Source: Apostichopus japonicus (lineage: Eukaryota > Echinodermata > Holothuroidea > Aspidochirotida > Stichopodidae). Taken from it: a stretch of 64,000 nt of DNA. The notes beneath the pieces are model-generated. The model made no database searches, was not told the DNA's origin, and saw nothing but the letters and a program-made list of their open reading frames with translations. Shown here piece after piece: positions 12,528 to 25,900 of this stretch. Location: positions 9,647,001 to 9,711,000 of the forward strand of contig NC_092580.1 of assembly GCF_037975245.1 (NCBI RefSeq). The letters run 5' to 3'. How positions within the stretch are numbered: position 1 is the first letter of the stretch; each line of letters starts with the position of its first letter. A program made the position numbers and the translations under genes.

Positions 12528-15500
12528 GTCATTTTCATCCATCTGATTAGGTACTTTAGAAGGATATGTCTGCACCTTTGTTGCTGACAGAGATCAGCTT
12601 GTTACGTCCCTCCTCAACTACTTACAGAAAGGCTCTTTCTTCTCAGGTAGAAGTGATATTGAATGGTTTGTCTGTGCACTTTAATACAGGTACCTTTAAA
12701 GTGGACATTGGTATGTTCTCTGATTCAAATTGGTTATTGAGAGCAAGAAAGTGATCACCATCAAGAGTGTAACTTTTTCACCTGTTTGATAGCTTCACTG
12801 AGATAGCTGAAGGAAGGCAAAATACACAGCAAAATGCAAGGTTGTCCTATACTACCTTTTTTGGTGCCTTTCTGACAACACAGTAATGTGTACGAATTAA
12901 AGAGTTACTTATGAAAGTATCCCAAAAGGTGTTAGGTTATGACCTAATGACAGACACTTCTTTAGGCCCACTAGCCAGTCACAGGCACCAACCAGGTTCC
13001 TATGTATGTTTAATTATAAAATCTGCCATGTAACTATTAGACTTGGTGAACATCACACCCACAGAGTGTGAATGTCAAGAACATAGAAAGCATTATGTAA
13101 AGCCTACCAAAGTTAAAGGTACATTGTTGCACTGGAGAGCTAACATTGTATAGTATGAGAATATTTTCAAGCTTTATTATATCTTGAAAACCAGAATAGC
13201 TAGAGAAACATTATCATGACTCAGTTTTCATTTTTCTTGGACAATGATTCATCAATACTAAATTTCTGCCTGAAGTCATGCATTATCATTCAGTGTCTTT
13301 TGTATCAAATTGTTATTGGTGGGTGCATGATGTGCAGTAGCAAGTTGTTTTCTCTTCATTTTTGTCATATTAACATTACCAAACCTAATACTCCTCTTTG
13401 GGCATTAAGTCAGTACCAGGATAATATCTTTTATTGATGTCCTTGGCAATAACCATTTCTTTTAGCTACCAGCCACTTATTGCTGCACCATTGGGGGAGT
13501 ATTGAAAGAGTGGAATGTATCTAAAAGCAGGTTGTGTTTGATACATTGTCTTTACTATTACATAAATACACTTGAGCACAAAAACATTGTTAGTTTGTTG
13601 CATGTAATAACTTTTGAAATGCTGCCATTGTATTGTTTATTATATTCTTTTCTTTCCTGTTAATGTTTGATTGAACTCAGTAAGGCCTTTGGCTATGTAT
13701 TCAAGTGTCATATATTCTATTGCGCTATGCATTTAGCACTCCACTGAAAGGCTTCTTCTATTCACATATCCTGTTGATGCCATACATTCTATATTAAGTT
13801 TTTGAATGTACCCATGAACAATAACATGCACAGTATGTATTATATATGTATTCATTATCTCCTTCATTCATGCTTTGCAATGCAGTGAATGTTACAGATT
13901 CTCTTTCACATTTTATTTCATACCACACCTAAAGTGAACGACCACCTCTCTCCCTCATTTGAATCCTATCTACGTCTTTGGGAATCATCCATGCTGTTTA
14001 GGTTTCAATCATGTTTCCATGTTCATGAGGAATTCTTCTTCTTATCATTTCTGACCTGTGTTTAGAACAACGACAGTAAAGCAATTCAAGTTGTATCTTA
14101 ATCTCTGGAGACTTTCCAAAATCATAATGCTTGATTTCAGTTTTTAATTTTGAACAGAGTTTTCATGTTTCTTACATTGCAAATCTCCATTTTATTTATG
14201 TATGTTGAATGCTGTGCTTCATGTATTCATGGAGAGAAACCGTCTCTTATTCTCTCTGTTGCAATATGCAGTTTTTGGTCAAGGGTTTAGCTTCTTTCTG
14301 GACAGGTTTCTCTCTTTACAGAGGACAGTCAAGTACTTTTCTTCTTTGGGGAGAGGAGAGAGGGGTGTGGGGAGAGGGGTGTGGGGAGAGGAGAGAGGGG
14401 CTGTTGACTGTACTTTATATAACAATACTCCATTTGGCTCTTTAGTTGTTGGACAGCAGTTTGTATTTATTAATTGGTAAATTTAGCTTTAACAGACAGG
14501 ATATTTATTCACATTCAGTCCCAGAGTTTTGTTAATCTTTTCATCAAAGTGAAAACCTGTGACATAATATATTGTATTAACTCCCTATACAGGCTATCAG
14601 TGATAACTTGTAATAGTTTAGTTAGTTGTTAGTATAGTCACCACTTTGGACAATGTGACACACAACATAGTAACATAGGCTGAGGAGAGCAGTTTGTCAA
14701 TTGGACAAGGTTTTAAATCTATTATCTGTGTAGTCATGTGGCCCCCATTGTTTCAATACTTTGGGGTAAGTTATGTAGCTATAACATGGGGAAGTGGGGG
14801 GGGGGGTATAGTTTTTGATATTTCTATAAAAGTTTAACATTGTACAGTTAAAAACTACATTGCCTTAAGATACATACTATTTTTTAGTCTTTCCATTTAA
14901 ATGTTGTAAATGTAATGTAAGTAGCAGATGTAGACTAGCTTTGAATCTGCACCTTGCAATTTTCCAGTTTTTGGTTTGGCATTTACTGAGGAAATGCCAC
15001 AAGACAAGTGATCTTGAATAAATTTGATGTGGATGATTTTTTTTGTCATAGTTGACAATTTTTTTAGTTTTTGAGAAGAACAGTTTCAATTCCTTTTAAT
15101 CTTTGTGTTTTTAGTTTTGAACTAGCCATAAATGACTATCTCAGCTATTTTGTATTCTAATTGTTTTAGTTTATTTTGACATGTCTGTTAGTTTAAAGTC
15201 AGTACTAAGGTTAGATCTGCACTTTTTGTTTAAATAGATTTATGTACATGCTCTACCATGAAAAGCTTCTCAGTTGTTAACAGTTCTTTTAGTGAATAAT
15301 AGAATTACCACATTATAAATTAAATGTCAGATTATTATTTCATGCTGTCCATGTCTTTGGTGCTCAAATTTCAGCCGAACTTTGAGAATAGTTGGGAAAC
15401 TCCCTTGAAAATTAGCAATACTTGAACTGTAGAGACTGATTTTGGTCCATTCTCTTCAATATTTGATGAATGCTTAATATATTAGTTGGCTCTTTGTGTA

Positions 15501-16769
15501 CTCATTGTACTGAACATTAAACACTGGCTGGCCTTGTGAGAAGGCACCACATTGTTGCAAAGACAGACTTGATTACTTCCTGGAATAGACATTAGTTAGG
15601 TAGCTGGAAAGATTAATTGTGACAGCAGATGTTTAAATCTTGACAATGTCAGTTGATTTCCAAACCAACATCAAGACCAAACTTTTGCTTGTGCACACAG
15701 AAACAACTCTCGGAGGTTTGTTTTGTGGCGCTTATTGTTACTGTCAGCTTCAATTGTTTGCAATTTGGCGAGTCTTACTCCAGTTGTCAACCACATAATA
15801 GGTATCCTTGTCAGAAGAAACTGTTGTAATATTAACCACCCCAACAGATAGATTCCTTCCATCCACCCACCCACTTTACTCCTTGTGATGCCACTTGGAG
15901 CCAGCAATGACAATTCTCTCCGTTAACAATATAAGATTCAATGAAGACAAATTGGACAAGTCCAAGGTTCACATAGGAAACCTTTTGTTCTTTATTCAAT
16001 TTTTCCAAAAATCATTAAAGGAACACACAAACTCATCCTCTCATAATCTTGCAAATAAGAGACAAGCAAAAACATGAAATAGTGAATAAAAAGAGCGAAG
16101 AAAATAAGGTGCAACCAAATATGTTTTGAAAATGATTGATTCTCATTCCTACCTGTTCTTTCACCAATAGTTGTCTACCATCAGACATAAAGACAAGTAG
16201 AAATTGCATCATGCACGTTCCCAAAAGCGACCTTTTATGATTTAATTTTAACCAAGCAAAGAATTTAGACAACCAAGTTACTAACAGATATTGATGTATG
16301 TTGCCTATTACATCCAGAATACTATAAAACAAGTGCTGTATGAAATTTGAACAGAACAAGTTGTCTTACCTGGCCTACAATTACCTAACTTGAATATAGA
16401 GAGCTCAGAAGAATGTTCAGGGATTAAAAATATTAAACCATATTTAATATTTACAACAGAACCAGTGCAAACTGGTTTTTCATTGCATTGAAGAAATAAT
16501 GTCATTCGTTTCAAACCAGAACACATACTCTTATTTTAATTGTAAAGGTCACATGGTGTGTTCTACGATAGAGAACTTGTAGACATCACAAAGTGTTGCT
16601 TCTTTCCAGAGGGGACGCTTTCCTTATAACTTGTTAAGTTCTTTTGCCCTCGGATATGATATTTTGACCCATCCCCAGAAATTCTAAAACCAATTTTCAC
16701 CATTTACACAAATCAGAAAAATAAAGATCCTATGTTTCACTAACTCATCAAAAAGTACTGAGGCCAGTT
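12528..16769. other. Convergent spacer between MATH gene and RPN1
   Basis: 4.2 kb without a recognisable gene. It includes a G-rich, G/A/T run at 14341-14400 and a G run near 14795-14807. The right part must hold the RPN1 3' UTR; a minus-strand AATAAA lies at 15991-15996 but is not certain to be the signal used. Confidence 0.5.
14341..14400 (+). repeat. G-rich imperfect tandem (GAGAGGGGTGTGGG)
   Basis: Repeated GGGGAGAGG and GGGGTGTGGGG blocks give more than four G-runs of three or more within 60 bp. This is a possible G-quadruplex on the plus strand. No link to a gene is visible. Confidence 0.6.
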
Positions 16770-16952
16770 TTATAGGCTAGAAAAGATTTGGTCAATCTTG
16801 CCAAGATATTCACTACGCCTTGCAGAGTTAGTCTTTTCATAATCAACATACTGCTGCTTGGATAACTTCCCATTAACTACTTTCTCGGCATTGGTGATGG
16901 CGGCTTGAATCAGATCCTTCACTTGAGCGGCAATCTTCTGAGCTTCATTTAC
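16770..16952 (-). CDS. RPN1: RPN1 exon 11: C-terminus and stop
   Basis: 60 codons plus TAA, acceptor GTCACCAG|GTA. Encodes [20 protein letters not shown] and [10 protein letters not shown], the family C-terminus. Confidence 0.95.
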   Translation of the reverse strand, partial: VNEAQKIAAQVKDLIQAAITNAEKVVNGKLSKQQYVDYEKTNSARRSEYLGKIDQIFSSL

Positions 16953-19900
16953 CTGGTGACATGAACAAATAAGAAACACAGTTTGAAAAATGTTGCAATG
17001 GTTACAGTTCCCTTAAAATGTCCAAAAATGTCTTCAACAAGGAAGGCATGTGACCATTTGACCACTAATCTTTCATATCTAAAACAATGTTTTGCTAAAG
17101 AAAGTGTCATTTCAAATATTCCATTCATTTCTTTAGAACACTCATGGAAATATTACTCCATATGACAAACCTGCTGTCAATGGAGAATATTGTATTAGCT
17201 TGTCAACCATTATTTGTGAATTCTTGTTATATGAATAGTAATTGAGCAAAGGATCTCACTCTACATTTCAATTCACAACAATTCTCTTTTTCTTATAAAC
17301 CTTAGAAACACATTCTACACCATTCTAAAAAATGTAATAGTTTAAGACAGTTGTGGCAATTCGAAGAGATACTAAATTATCTCTCACAAACAAAACTTGC
17401 TATGTGTGCTGTGACATTCTTCTTTATGTTGCTCAATTCTGTGAAATACAAGGACAGAATTTATGCTTTGGTTGGCTCAAAACAACAAGTAAACTTTGTG
17501 CAATATTAGGACAGCTTTTGAACTGACTTTGAGAAGATTCTAAAACTCCATAGCAACACAATTCATTAGCATGATGACTCAGATAATGATTCAGATAATA
17601 TCAAACACATTGTCTAAATTGCTCCTTGTATCCAATTGAAGGATAACAATAGGCACAACATTAAGTTTGATATGTTGTTTAACATTAATAACCACTGGTA
17701 TCAGTCCAGGGTTTCTTTCTACAAACACTTCTGATTTTTGAGAAATGACCCTTTAAACAGCTGAGGTTTGTCAGTTACAATGACTGGACTATAGTCTAAT
17801 ACACAAAACATTAGGTCAATTCCCTCAGATACAACACATGACTCAACGTGAAAACATAAAGACTTTTACTGCCTCAAGCGATATGGTTACAAATTTGACA
17901 AGGATGAATAGTGTTGAATGTCATCCAAAGGTGTTCTGTTGTTTGTTAAATGAACATATTTTGGTTGAGTTCTTAGAATTCATAAAACTATGGACTAACT
18001 ATAACATTTAATCCTGCACTCAGGAGCGCAGATTCAGCATATACTAAAGTTGAATATCTTGAAAACAGATATGTAGAATATTAAATATGAAGCACTTAAT
18101 TTGTGTTGGACTATAACTTATCAAGACTACAATTTTGCCTAAATTCATCTCTTGGGTAATGTTTGGGGAGGCAATTGTTATAAATGGCCAGAATCATTTG
18201 ATACACTCTGCCCAGTGTTCATGTGGAGGAGAGTGTGCTATACTGTAATTGAACATTGCAATAATATTTACAAGATGCAACAAATACTTTCTGTTGGAGT
18301 GAGTGGTTTTAGCTCTCTGGTTTAATCGTAAAGATAAATCACCATGTAGAAATTGCATGGTTTTACCAAATATCTTTCACAAACTTTTACAACCAACGTA
18401 ACATAACATGGATATTAACGGATGACTAAAGGCAGAATTTTAGGCTAGATATGTCACAGTGAAAACAATAAATCAATAAATAAATAAATAGATAAATAAA
18501 TAAATGAATGAATAAATAAATAAATAATAAAAGAAGGCTAATATGCTATTATGGTTTTGAAGATCATCAGATTTATATATTAATAATCTCAGGAAAGCTG
18601 CTTGAAGGCTTATTTGATGACAAACTTGGCTCACTTGGTGCAGATCTAAAAAAAATTCTCAATCTGTTCTAATAAACTCAATCAAAAATGTTCTTTTATT
18701 TCATATAAAGCAACAGACCATCTATGGATGATATTTCAACACCATTTGTCCTCAGCCAATGTGTACTAACTTTGTAAACATGTTACTTGAAATCATAAGA
18801 ATCTTATTTTCCTATTGAGAAATGACATGGGTCTATGTGTTGTACTTGTTCATCCAGCCACTTAAACTGATGTGCCTCATATGTTTAAAGGAACATTTCT
18901 CAAAATTAAATGTAGTATAAAAGCAAAATTTGGACTGATAATAATTGGCTATAAATGGACTTCAATATGTCATGATTAATATTAATGATGCAATACAGCA
19001 AGCACCATTAATGAGAGGAACAAACCTTATCAGCTACATCAGTACTTTCTGCTTTCATGGATGACATCAGATCAGTAATGCGTGAAGTAAAGTTACGATG
19101 TTCTGCGTCAAGAGCTTTCAGAGCGCTACGGAATGCTAGGTAAACAAAACAACAACAAACATTTGAACTACTTACTTGAAATCCTCTTGCAAGATATCTA
19201 AACCTACAAAAGTAGTCCATTTTTTCAAATAAATCTGTATGACATTAAAAATTCCTGTTCACAGACTATTTGCAAGTTTGTGAAAGAGAAAATGCTATGG
19301 TGTGCAAAGGAGAGGTAAAGCAAGATGAAAACTGGGAAGAAAGTAAGGCTAGGCTCTGTACCACAAACACTTAGTAATAACATGTTGTTTCAGCTAGAGA
19401 TTACTTGTTAGCACAGATCCCAACATCGATGTATACCACAAATAATCAGCCAGACATTTAATCACATAATTGGAACTTTCTCAAATGACCAAAGCAATGT
19501 AGCTTTAGAAATTTCCTTAGAAAATACAAAATACTATAACAACAAGTTTTGAAGCATCTTAATATAACCACTGAATAACTCTATCAAGCTCAAAAATAAA
19601 GAGCCTGGACAGCCATTGTTTTGGACATTATTTAGAAGCTACTGTTCCATTACAAGAAAAGCAGAATGATTGAAAGACCTACCTGAAACTAGTGACACCA
19701 CAGTAGGCTAATTGTCAGTATAGGAAGAGGAATCTTAGAGATATGGGTCACTTAGTTAATGTCTATACAGCATTGCATATTGGCCATAATTGCCACATCA
19801 TGTATGAAACTGCTGTTAAGTTGCTTAAGAAAGATCAAGCTCACATCACTGTACTCCTTCAGCAACCTTGTCAGACTCACTTGAGACAGTTCACAAGATA

Positions 19901-22900
19901 ACATATATATATTACTGAATATATAATGACTGTAATCTCACCTCCATTATCCTTGTTGGATTTGAATTTGTTGATGGCCGTATCGTAGTTAGGATACAGT
20001 CGCTGACGCTTTCCCTGAAGGGAGAGAATTTCTTCCACCTTTCCAGCCAAACGAAGGCGAGATTCGTTTGCAGCGTCCTGACAATTAAGACAAAAAAGAA
20101 TGAAAACTGAGAGCAATGTAATTATTACAATAGCAATTAAACAAACGAGTTATGACTACGACAGGTTTCTCACACGGTTGCTGTAATATGACTGTGAATT
20201 TCATCCAAGCTTTACTTGTACAATAATCATGTTTATAATGTTTTCAGACATTTGACTTGTTATAAACCTCCAATGACTTTTGACCTCCCACCACTTTCAA
20301 TAGGTAAGTTTGGTACACATCAAGGTGTATCTAAATACTAAGAATGAAGTTCAGCCAACTTATATTGTTTGAGATATCTTGTTTACTCCTTGTTACAAGG
20401 TTTTCAGATTTTGACCTCAAATGACCTCCAACAACTACCACTTTCAATGGGGTTCTTGTAGTTCTTTAAGTCAACAAAAGATGTACTGTAAGTGTTATAG
20501 TGTTTACAAGCTTAATTGTCACATACACCATCCCATGAGATTCTTTTTGCCTTCAGCAATGAATCAAAAATATTTCAAACTCAACAACTAGAGGCTCTTG
20601 TGCAATAATGTTATGTTTGAGAAGGTTTGCCTATGTGACTTGTAAATAGTTTAAAGAGGCAGCTATACTGACCAATGAACAAACTTGCACTTAATAGCAA
20701 TAAAAGTATAGCTAGTTCTAGGAAAAATTTACTTTTTCTAAAATGTTCTACAAGTGACACTTTTCTTCATACCTTTGTGATGGCAAAGTCAAGACGAACA
20801 GTGACAATGATGACCAAGAAGACCAGGAAAAATGCAACGACGACCATCAGAGGTTCCTGGAGTAGGAGCACTCTGGAGAATGTATAGTGAAGCTGTAATG
20901 AAGAAAACACATATTAAACTATATGTGAGTAATGCAATGACGACCATCAGAGGTTCCTGGAGTAGGAGCAGTCTGGAGAATGTAAAGTGAAGCTGTAATT
21001 AGGATAAGACATATTAAACTATATGTAAGTAATGTAATGACGACCATCAGAGGTTCCTGGAGTAGGAGCACTCTGGAGAATGTATAGTGAAGCTGTAATG
21101 AGGCAAAGACATATTAAACTATATGTGAGTAATGTAATGACGACCATCAGAGGTTCCAGGAGTAGGAGCACTCTGGAGAATGTATAGTGAAGCTGTAATG
21201 AGGAAAAGACATATTAAACTATATGTGAGTAATGTAATGATGACCATCAGAGGTTCCTGGAGTAGGAGCACTCTGGAGAATGTATAGTGAAGCTGTAATG
21301 AAGAAAACACATATTAAACTATATGTGAGTAATGCAATGACGACCATCAGAGGTTCCTGGAGTAGGAGCAGTCTGGAGAATGTAAAGTGAAGCTGTAATT
21401 AGGATAAGACATATTAAACTATATGTAAGTAATGTAATGACGACCATCAGAGGTTCCTGGAGTAGGAGCACTCTGGAGAATGTATAGTGAAGCTGTAATG
21501 AAGAAAGACATATTAAACTATATGTGAGTAATGTAATGACGACCATCAGAGGTTCCTGGAGTAGGAGCACTCTGGAGAATGTATAGTGAAGCTGTAATGA
21601 AGAAAGACATATTAAACTATATGTAAGTAATGCAATGACGACCATCAGAGGTTCCTGGAGTAGGAGTACTCTGGAGAATGTATAGTGAAGCTGTAATGAG
21701 GAAAAGACATATTAAACTATATGTAAGTAATGCAATGACGACCATCAGAGGTTCCAGGAGTAGGAGTACTCTGGAGAATGTATAGTGAAGCTGTAATGAA
21801 GAAAGACAAAACTATATGTAAGTAATGTAATGACGACTATCAGAGGTTCCTGGAGTAGGAGCACTCTGGAGAATGTATAGTGAAGCTGTAATGAAGGAAA
21901 GACATATTAAACTATATGTAAGTTATGTGCCTCATTTAATGTACCTCAATCACAACATGTACTATAGGAATGTGTCAAGTTGTGTAATTGGATACAGTAA
22001 GTATGCACATATCCATAGCAACATGTACAGTATAAATGAGTAAACAACTGACTCTTCAGGTAACATCTAAATAAAGTAATCATATTTTAAGCCAAATATA
22101 CAATGAAATATAATTACATAAACACCATAACTATAGAGGTACTCTATAAAATAAAATAAAATTGTTACTAATACTTTAGATATACTCGCTATCATTCCAA
22201 CATTACCAATGACTACTTGTTCACATTATTAAAGATACCATTCAGCATGATTACAATGCAGATGTGATTTGGTGTGAGTCTAATTATACTAATGTGTCAG
22301 TCAAAGGACTAATGTAAGATAAATGTTCCAAACATTTGAAATTTTGCCGAGCAGGGTTAGTATGTAACAAATCTATCTCTTGATAAAGTAGCTTTTCATA
22401 TTATTTAAAATCTTCATATTGGTTCCAGCACCTTGATGCATTAAAATCCACTGCTAGAGCAAGTCCCCTTGCCAAAACTAAATGTTATCACCAAACATTG
22501 GCAATAAAATAGGAGAGAGACTGGAACTAGTATATGACAGGCTCTGTTAATCCCAATATAGTAGAAACTTAATGACAACCAGCCCAGTACCCAACATCTG
22601 CAGCAGTTATGTTGATTGGTAGACAATGCACATTGCCTTGCCTAAAACTACTGTACTCTGACAATCTGCAGTAATGTTACTAGAGAAAAAAAGTTTGCTT
22701 CCCAGGGACGCAAGTCCCCTAAAATGTTTGCATCCAGTAAAAAAAAAAATTGCATCCCGATTAAAAACACCAATTTGCATTTGTGTTGTGACCTACTTTT
22801 ACTAGTGCTGTTGTAAAGATGCAATCTTATCACTGTCTATACTGTGTGAATGAGCTATATATAAGGCATATGTAGAGCAGATGGCCCGGTGCCCCAGCTT

Positions 22901-25900
22901 CGCTGTTTTACAGGGGCGGCCCACCACCTCTTTTGGTCCTCCCTGCCCTTTCAACTGATTTTCACCACCCAGCCACTCTTTCAACCACCCTTGTACTTTC
23001 TAACTCACCAACTACGTAGTAGCTACATGCTTTGACCTTGCAGCGACAACCAACCAACTCTAAATGCGGAGAGAACAAACATTCTCTGAGATGAAAAATC
23101 CTTTTCAGTATTAGAGATGTTAGCATCCCACATAATTCATACATTGTCCAAACTCGTAACATTTTCTGATCCAAAGAAAGATTCAAATATTACGTGATAG
23201 TCTCAGCAACAATTCAAGCGCATCTTCGTACCATGAGCCCTTGTCGAAAACGTACCTACTGTATGTGACATATGATATGCCTATACCACACACTTTGCTA
23301 TGTCTACACAGGGGAAGGTGACATTACAAGTAGTTGCATACTATGTGTTCACTGAGCAAAACAGATGCAATGTCTGCAGACAATGGGTAAGGGACTATTA
23401 GCCGATCAAATCACAGAAATTTGGAAAAGCGTCATGGACTATTTTCAGCGTGAACATCTCTGGAACGGAAATGTTGTTAACCTTTTACCTTAAGGTCGAT
23501 TGTTATGATTTATTTGTTTTCAAACAATTTCCATTATCTGTAGGAGTGGAAAAGAGTGTGGTTCCTTTCAGAACAAGCTATGGTTTTTTGAAAAGAAAGA
23601 AAGAAAGAAAGATGTTCTTTCAAAAATGTGGTTTGTTATATTTTGCAAAGGCCTTGTTGTGAGTGCATGTATTTGGGGTTCGTTTCTACTAATAAAAAAG
23701 TTGCGTCCTCCAAACGTATGCAAATTTGAAGATTTTCCGTCCCTGGCTAAAACAATGCGTCCCAGATGCAGAATAACAATGCTGATTTTGTGCTACGTAC
23801 AACTGTTTGAAAAAGACTGAACATTAAGCTTACCTCGAAGTCATCAATATGTTGCTCAACGAGGTTGGATTTATGGGCAATAAGCACGATACGGCCAGAA
23901 ATATCCAGGTAAGTCTTGTGTAACTCATCCGGATCGCGACGAACATCAAAGGGAGCATCAAGGCGAGCATTCCTAGGTAAGATGTGTGGTGTTATCAAAT
24001 CAAATTTGAATTCTATTTACTTACATTGTTAGCTACAGTAACTGTGAGTTTGTCTTTCCTCACGCACTCTCTCATTAAGTATGATCAGCCTAATGGAATT
24101 ATAAACAGAGACATGAACATAGAAAAAGAAAGAGTTTAACCTGTGAAGCTGCAATAAATAATAAAAAGCACTTAGGTGACAAGTAACATGGCATCCTAAC
24201 CTAATAACCTCAAGTCTGGGGAATGTAAGGTTTGTGGTCAGAATTCTTTAAGTGGTAAGAAGTCTTTATTTCAAACTGAATAAATCTCCAACAACCAAGT
24301 AGATATTGTTGTGCATTTAATATCAGTTTCTTTTCTCATGAATTGGTTGTGAAATAATCCAGCATAAGAGCATAAAGTACATTACTTCAGGTTTCTTGCA
24401 CTCACTTGCATCCTTCAGGGAGGATAATCTTGACAGTCAAATCATCCACAACCATGTCATCAAAAACATGATCTAAGAATCGCATCTTCAGGATGTAATT
24501 ATCACCTGTAAGAAAAGGAAAGGAAAGAAAAAGACGTTAGTGAAATTGGCCACTCATGTAGAACTGAAAGGTAGTGTAAAACACAAAATGGCCAACCTGC
24601 TCACAAAAAACTGACATTAAACGGCAAAGGGTTTTCTGTACACATACAGTAATTACAATATTCTTAAGAGATACAGTATAATGTTAAGCAAAATTCATAG
24701 CATGAACTAAGTTATGCACATTTTACTTGAATCTATTCCCTAAAAATGTTGACAGCTTTAATGAAAGAGACTTAAACATTTTAACGCTCTCTGTGGATGC
24801 TGCAAATTGTCGGCTGGCTGGATCCCTCTACTTAAACTGAGAAGGTTATAAAGCTGTAATAACTTATTTTGTTGAATTCCTTATCTTTGTTAATTCATAC
24901 AGGAATGCACTGTTGACAAACTGAGCCAGCAAAACTACATCAGCTATGAACAATAAACCAAACAGTGTGACAATGTCAGGAATTGGCTGTTAGCAATCTT
25001 GTTGTATTAGCCATTGATGCTACACCAGCACTGTGCTGTGTTAAAAATTGGCAAGAACCTGCTCGATTAAGATTCATACGTTTGCCTGTCAGTAATACAC
25101 TTGTTCTGCAGTGCAACATTCGTGTGTTGATTGCCGTGTAGTTTAATTTCAATGTGCAAAATATGTGCCTGCTCTCGCACAAGGCTAGAGCCTAGCCTTG
25201 AATATTGAACATCCTTCTACAGAAAATTCTTGCATACTAATCTATCACACTGCTACAAGGTGTCACATCTATTCTTTGTTTGCACGTTTTGCTTTTATTA
25301 TTGCTAGTAGTTGTAGTAGCTTCATAGATTCATTTGAAAGTTTTTGATTTACTTTGAAGGATTTTAAGAAACGTTTTATATTGAAAGTTGTTCACAGCTT
25401 TTAAGTTTGTCACTCATGAAAATGTAAAGAGTCAAATCTTATATCCGTGGCACTGGCCTTTGAATATTTAGTCAGTAACTGAATGGCAATGAAATCATTA
25501 CATTGTCAACAATCTTTTGCAAACCAATTATAAAACTACTATCCCACTTGGTTAGGGAGGAATTTTTCACCCTCTCATATTTACATTGTTATTGTAGTCC
25601 ACACCAAATAACCTCTTTGGTCAAGAAATAATACTTTTGAAAAGATCTGTGGCAACATATTCTGGACTTATTTTATGCAAATCATAACACCCAACATATT
25701 TCTTTCCAATATATGTTTCATTCTAAAAGTTTAACTTCTGCACTTGTGACTCTTACCTGAGCTGAAAAGATACTCATAGCTTGGAAGGTTATAACCCATG
25801 GTATAGTGAGTCTTCCAGCCCCCGAAGAGAGGAAACCTGGGTCGGAGTTCCAGTTCAACGTGATCATCCCTCTCCAAAAGGTTACTAGTGGAGATGTTGC

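Noticed and set aside
21119-21645. Open frames repeating [17 protein letters not shown] as extra or mutually exclusive RPN1 exons
   Set aside because: The copies lack the membrane helix and any donor site, and the 100-bp spacing breaks the frame.
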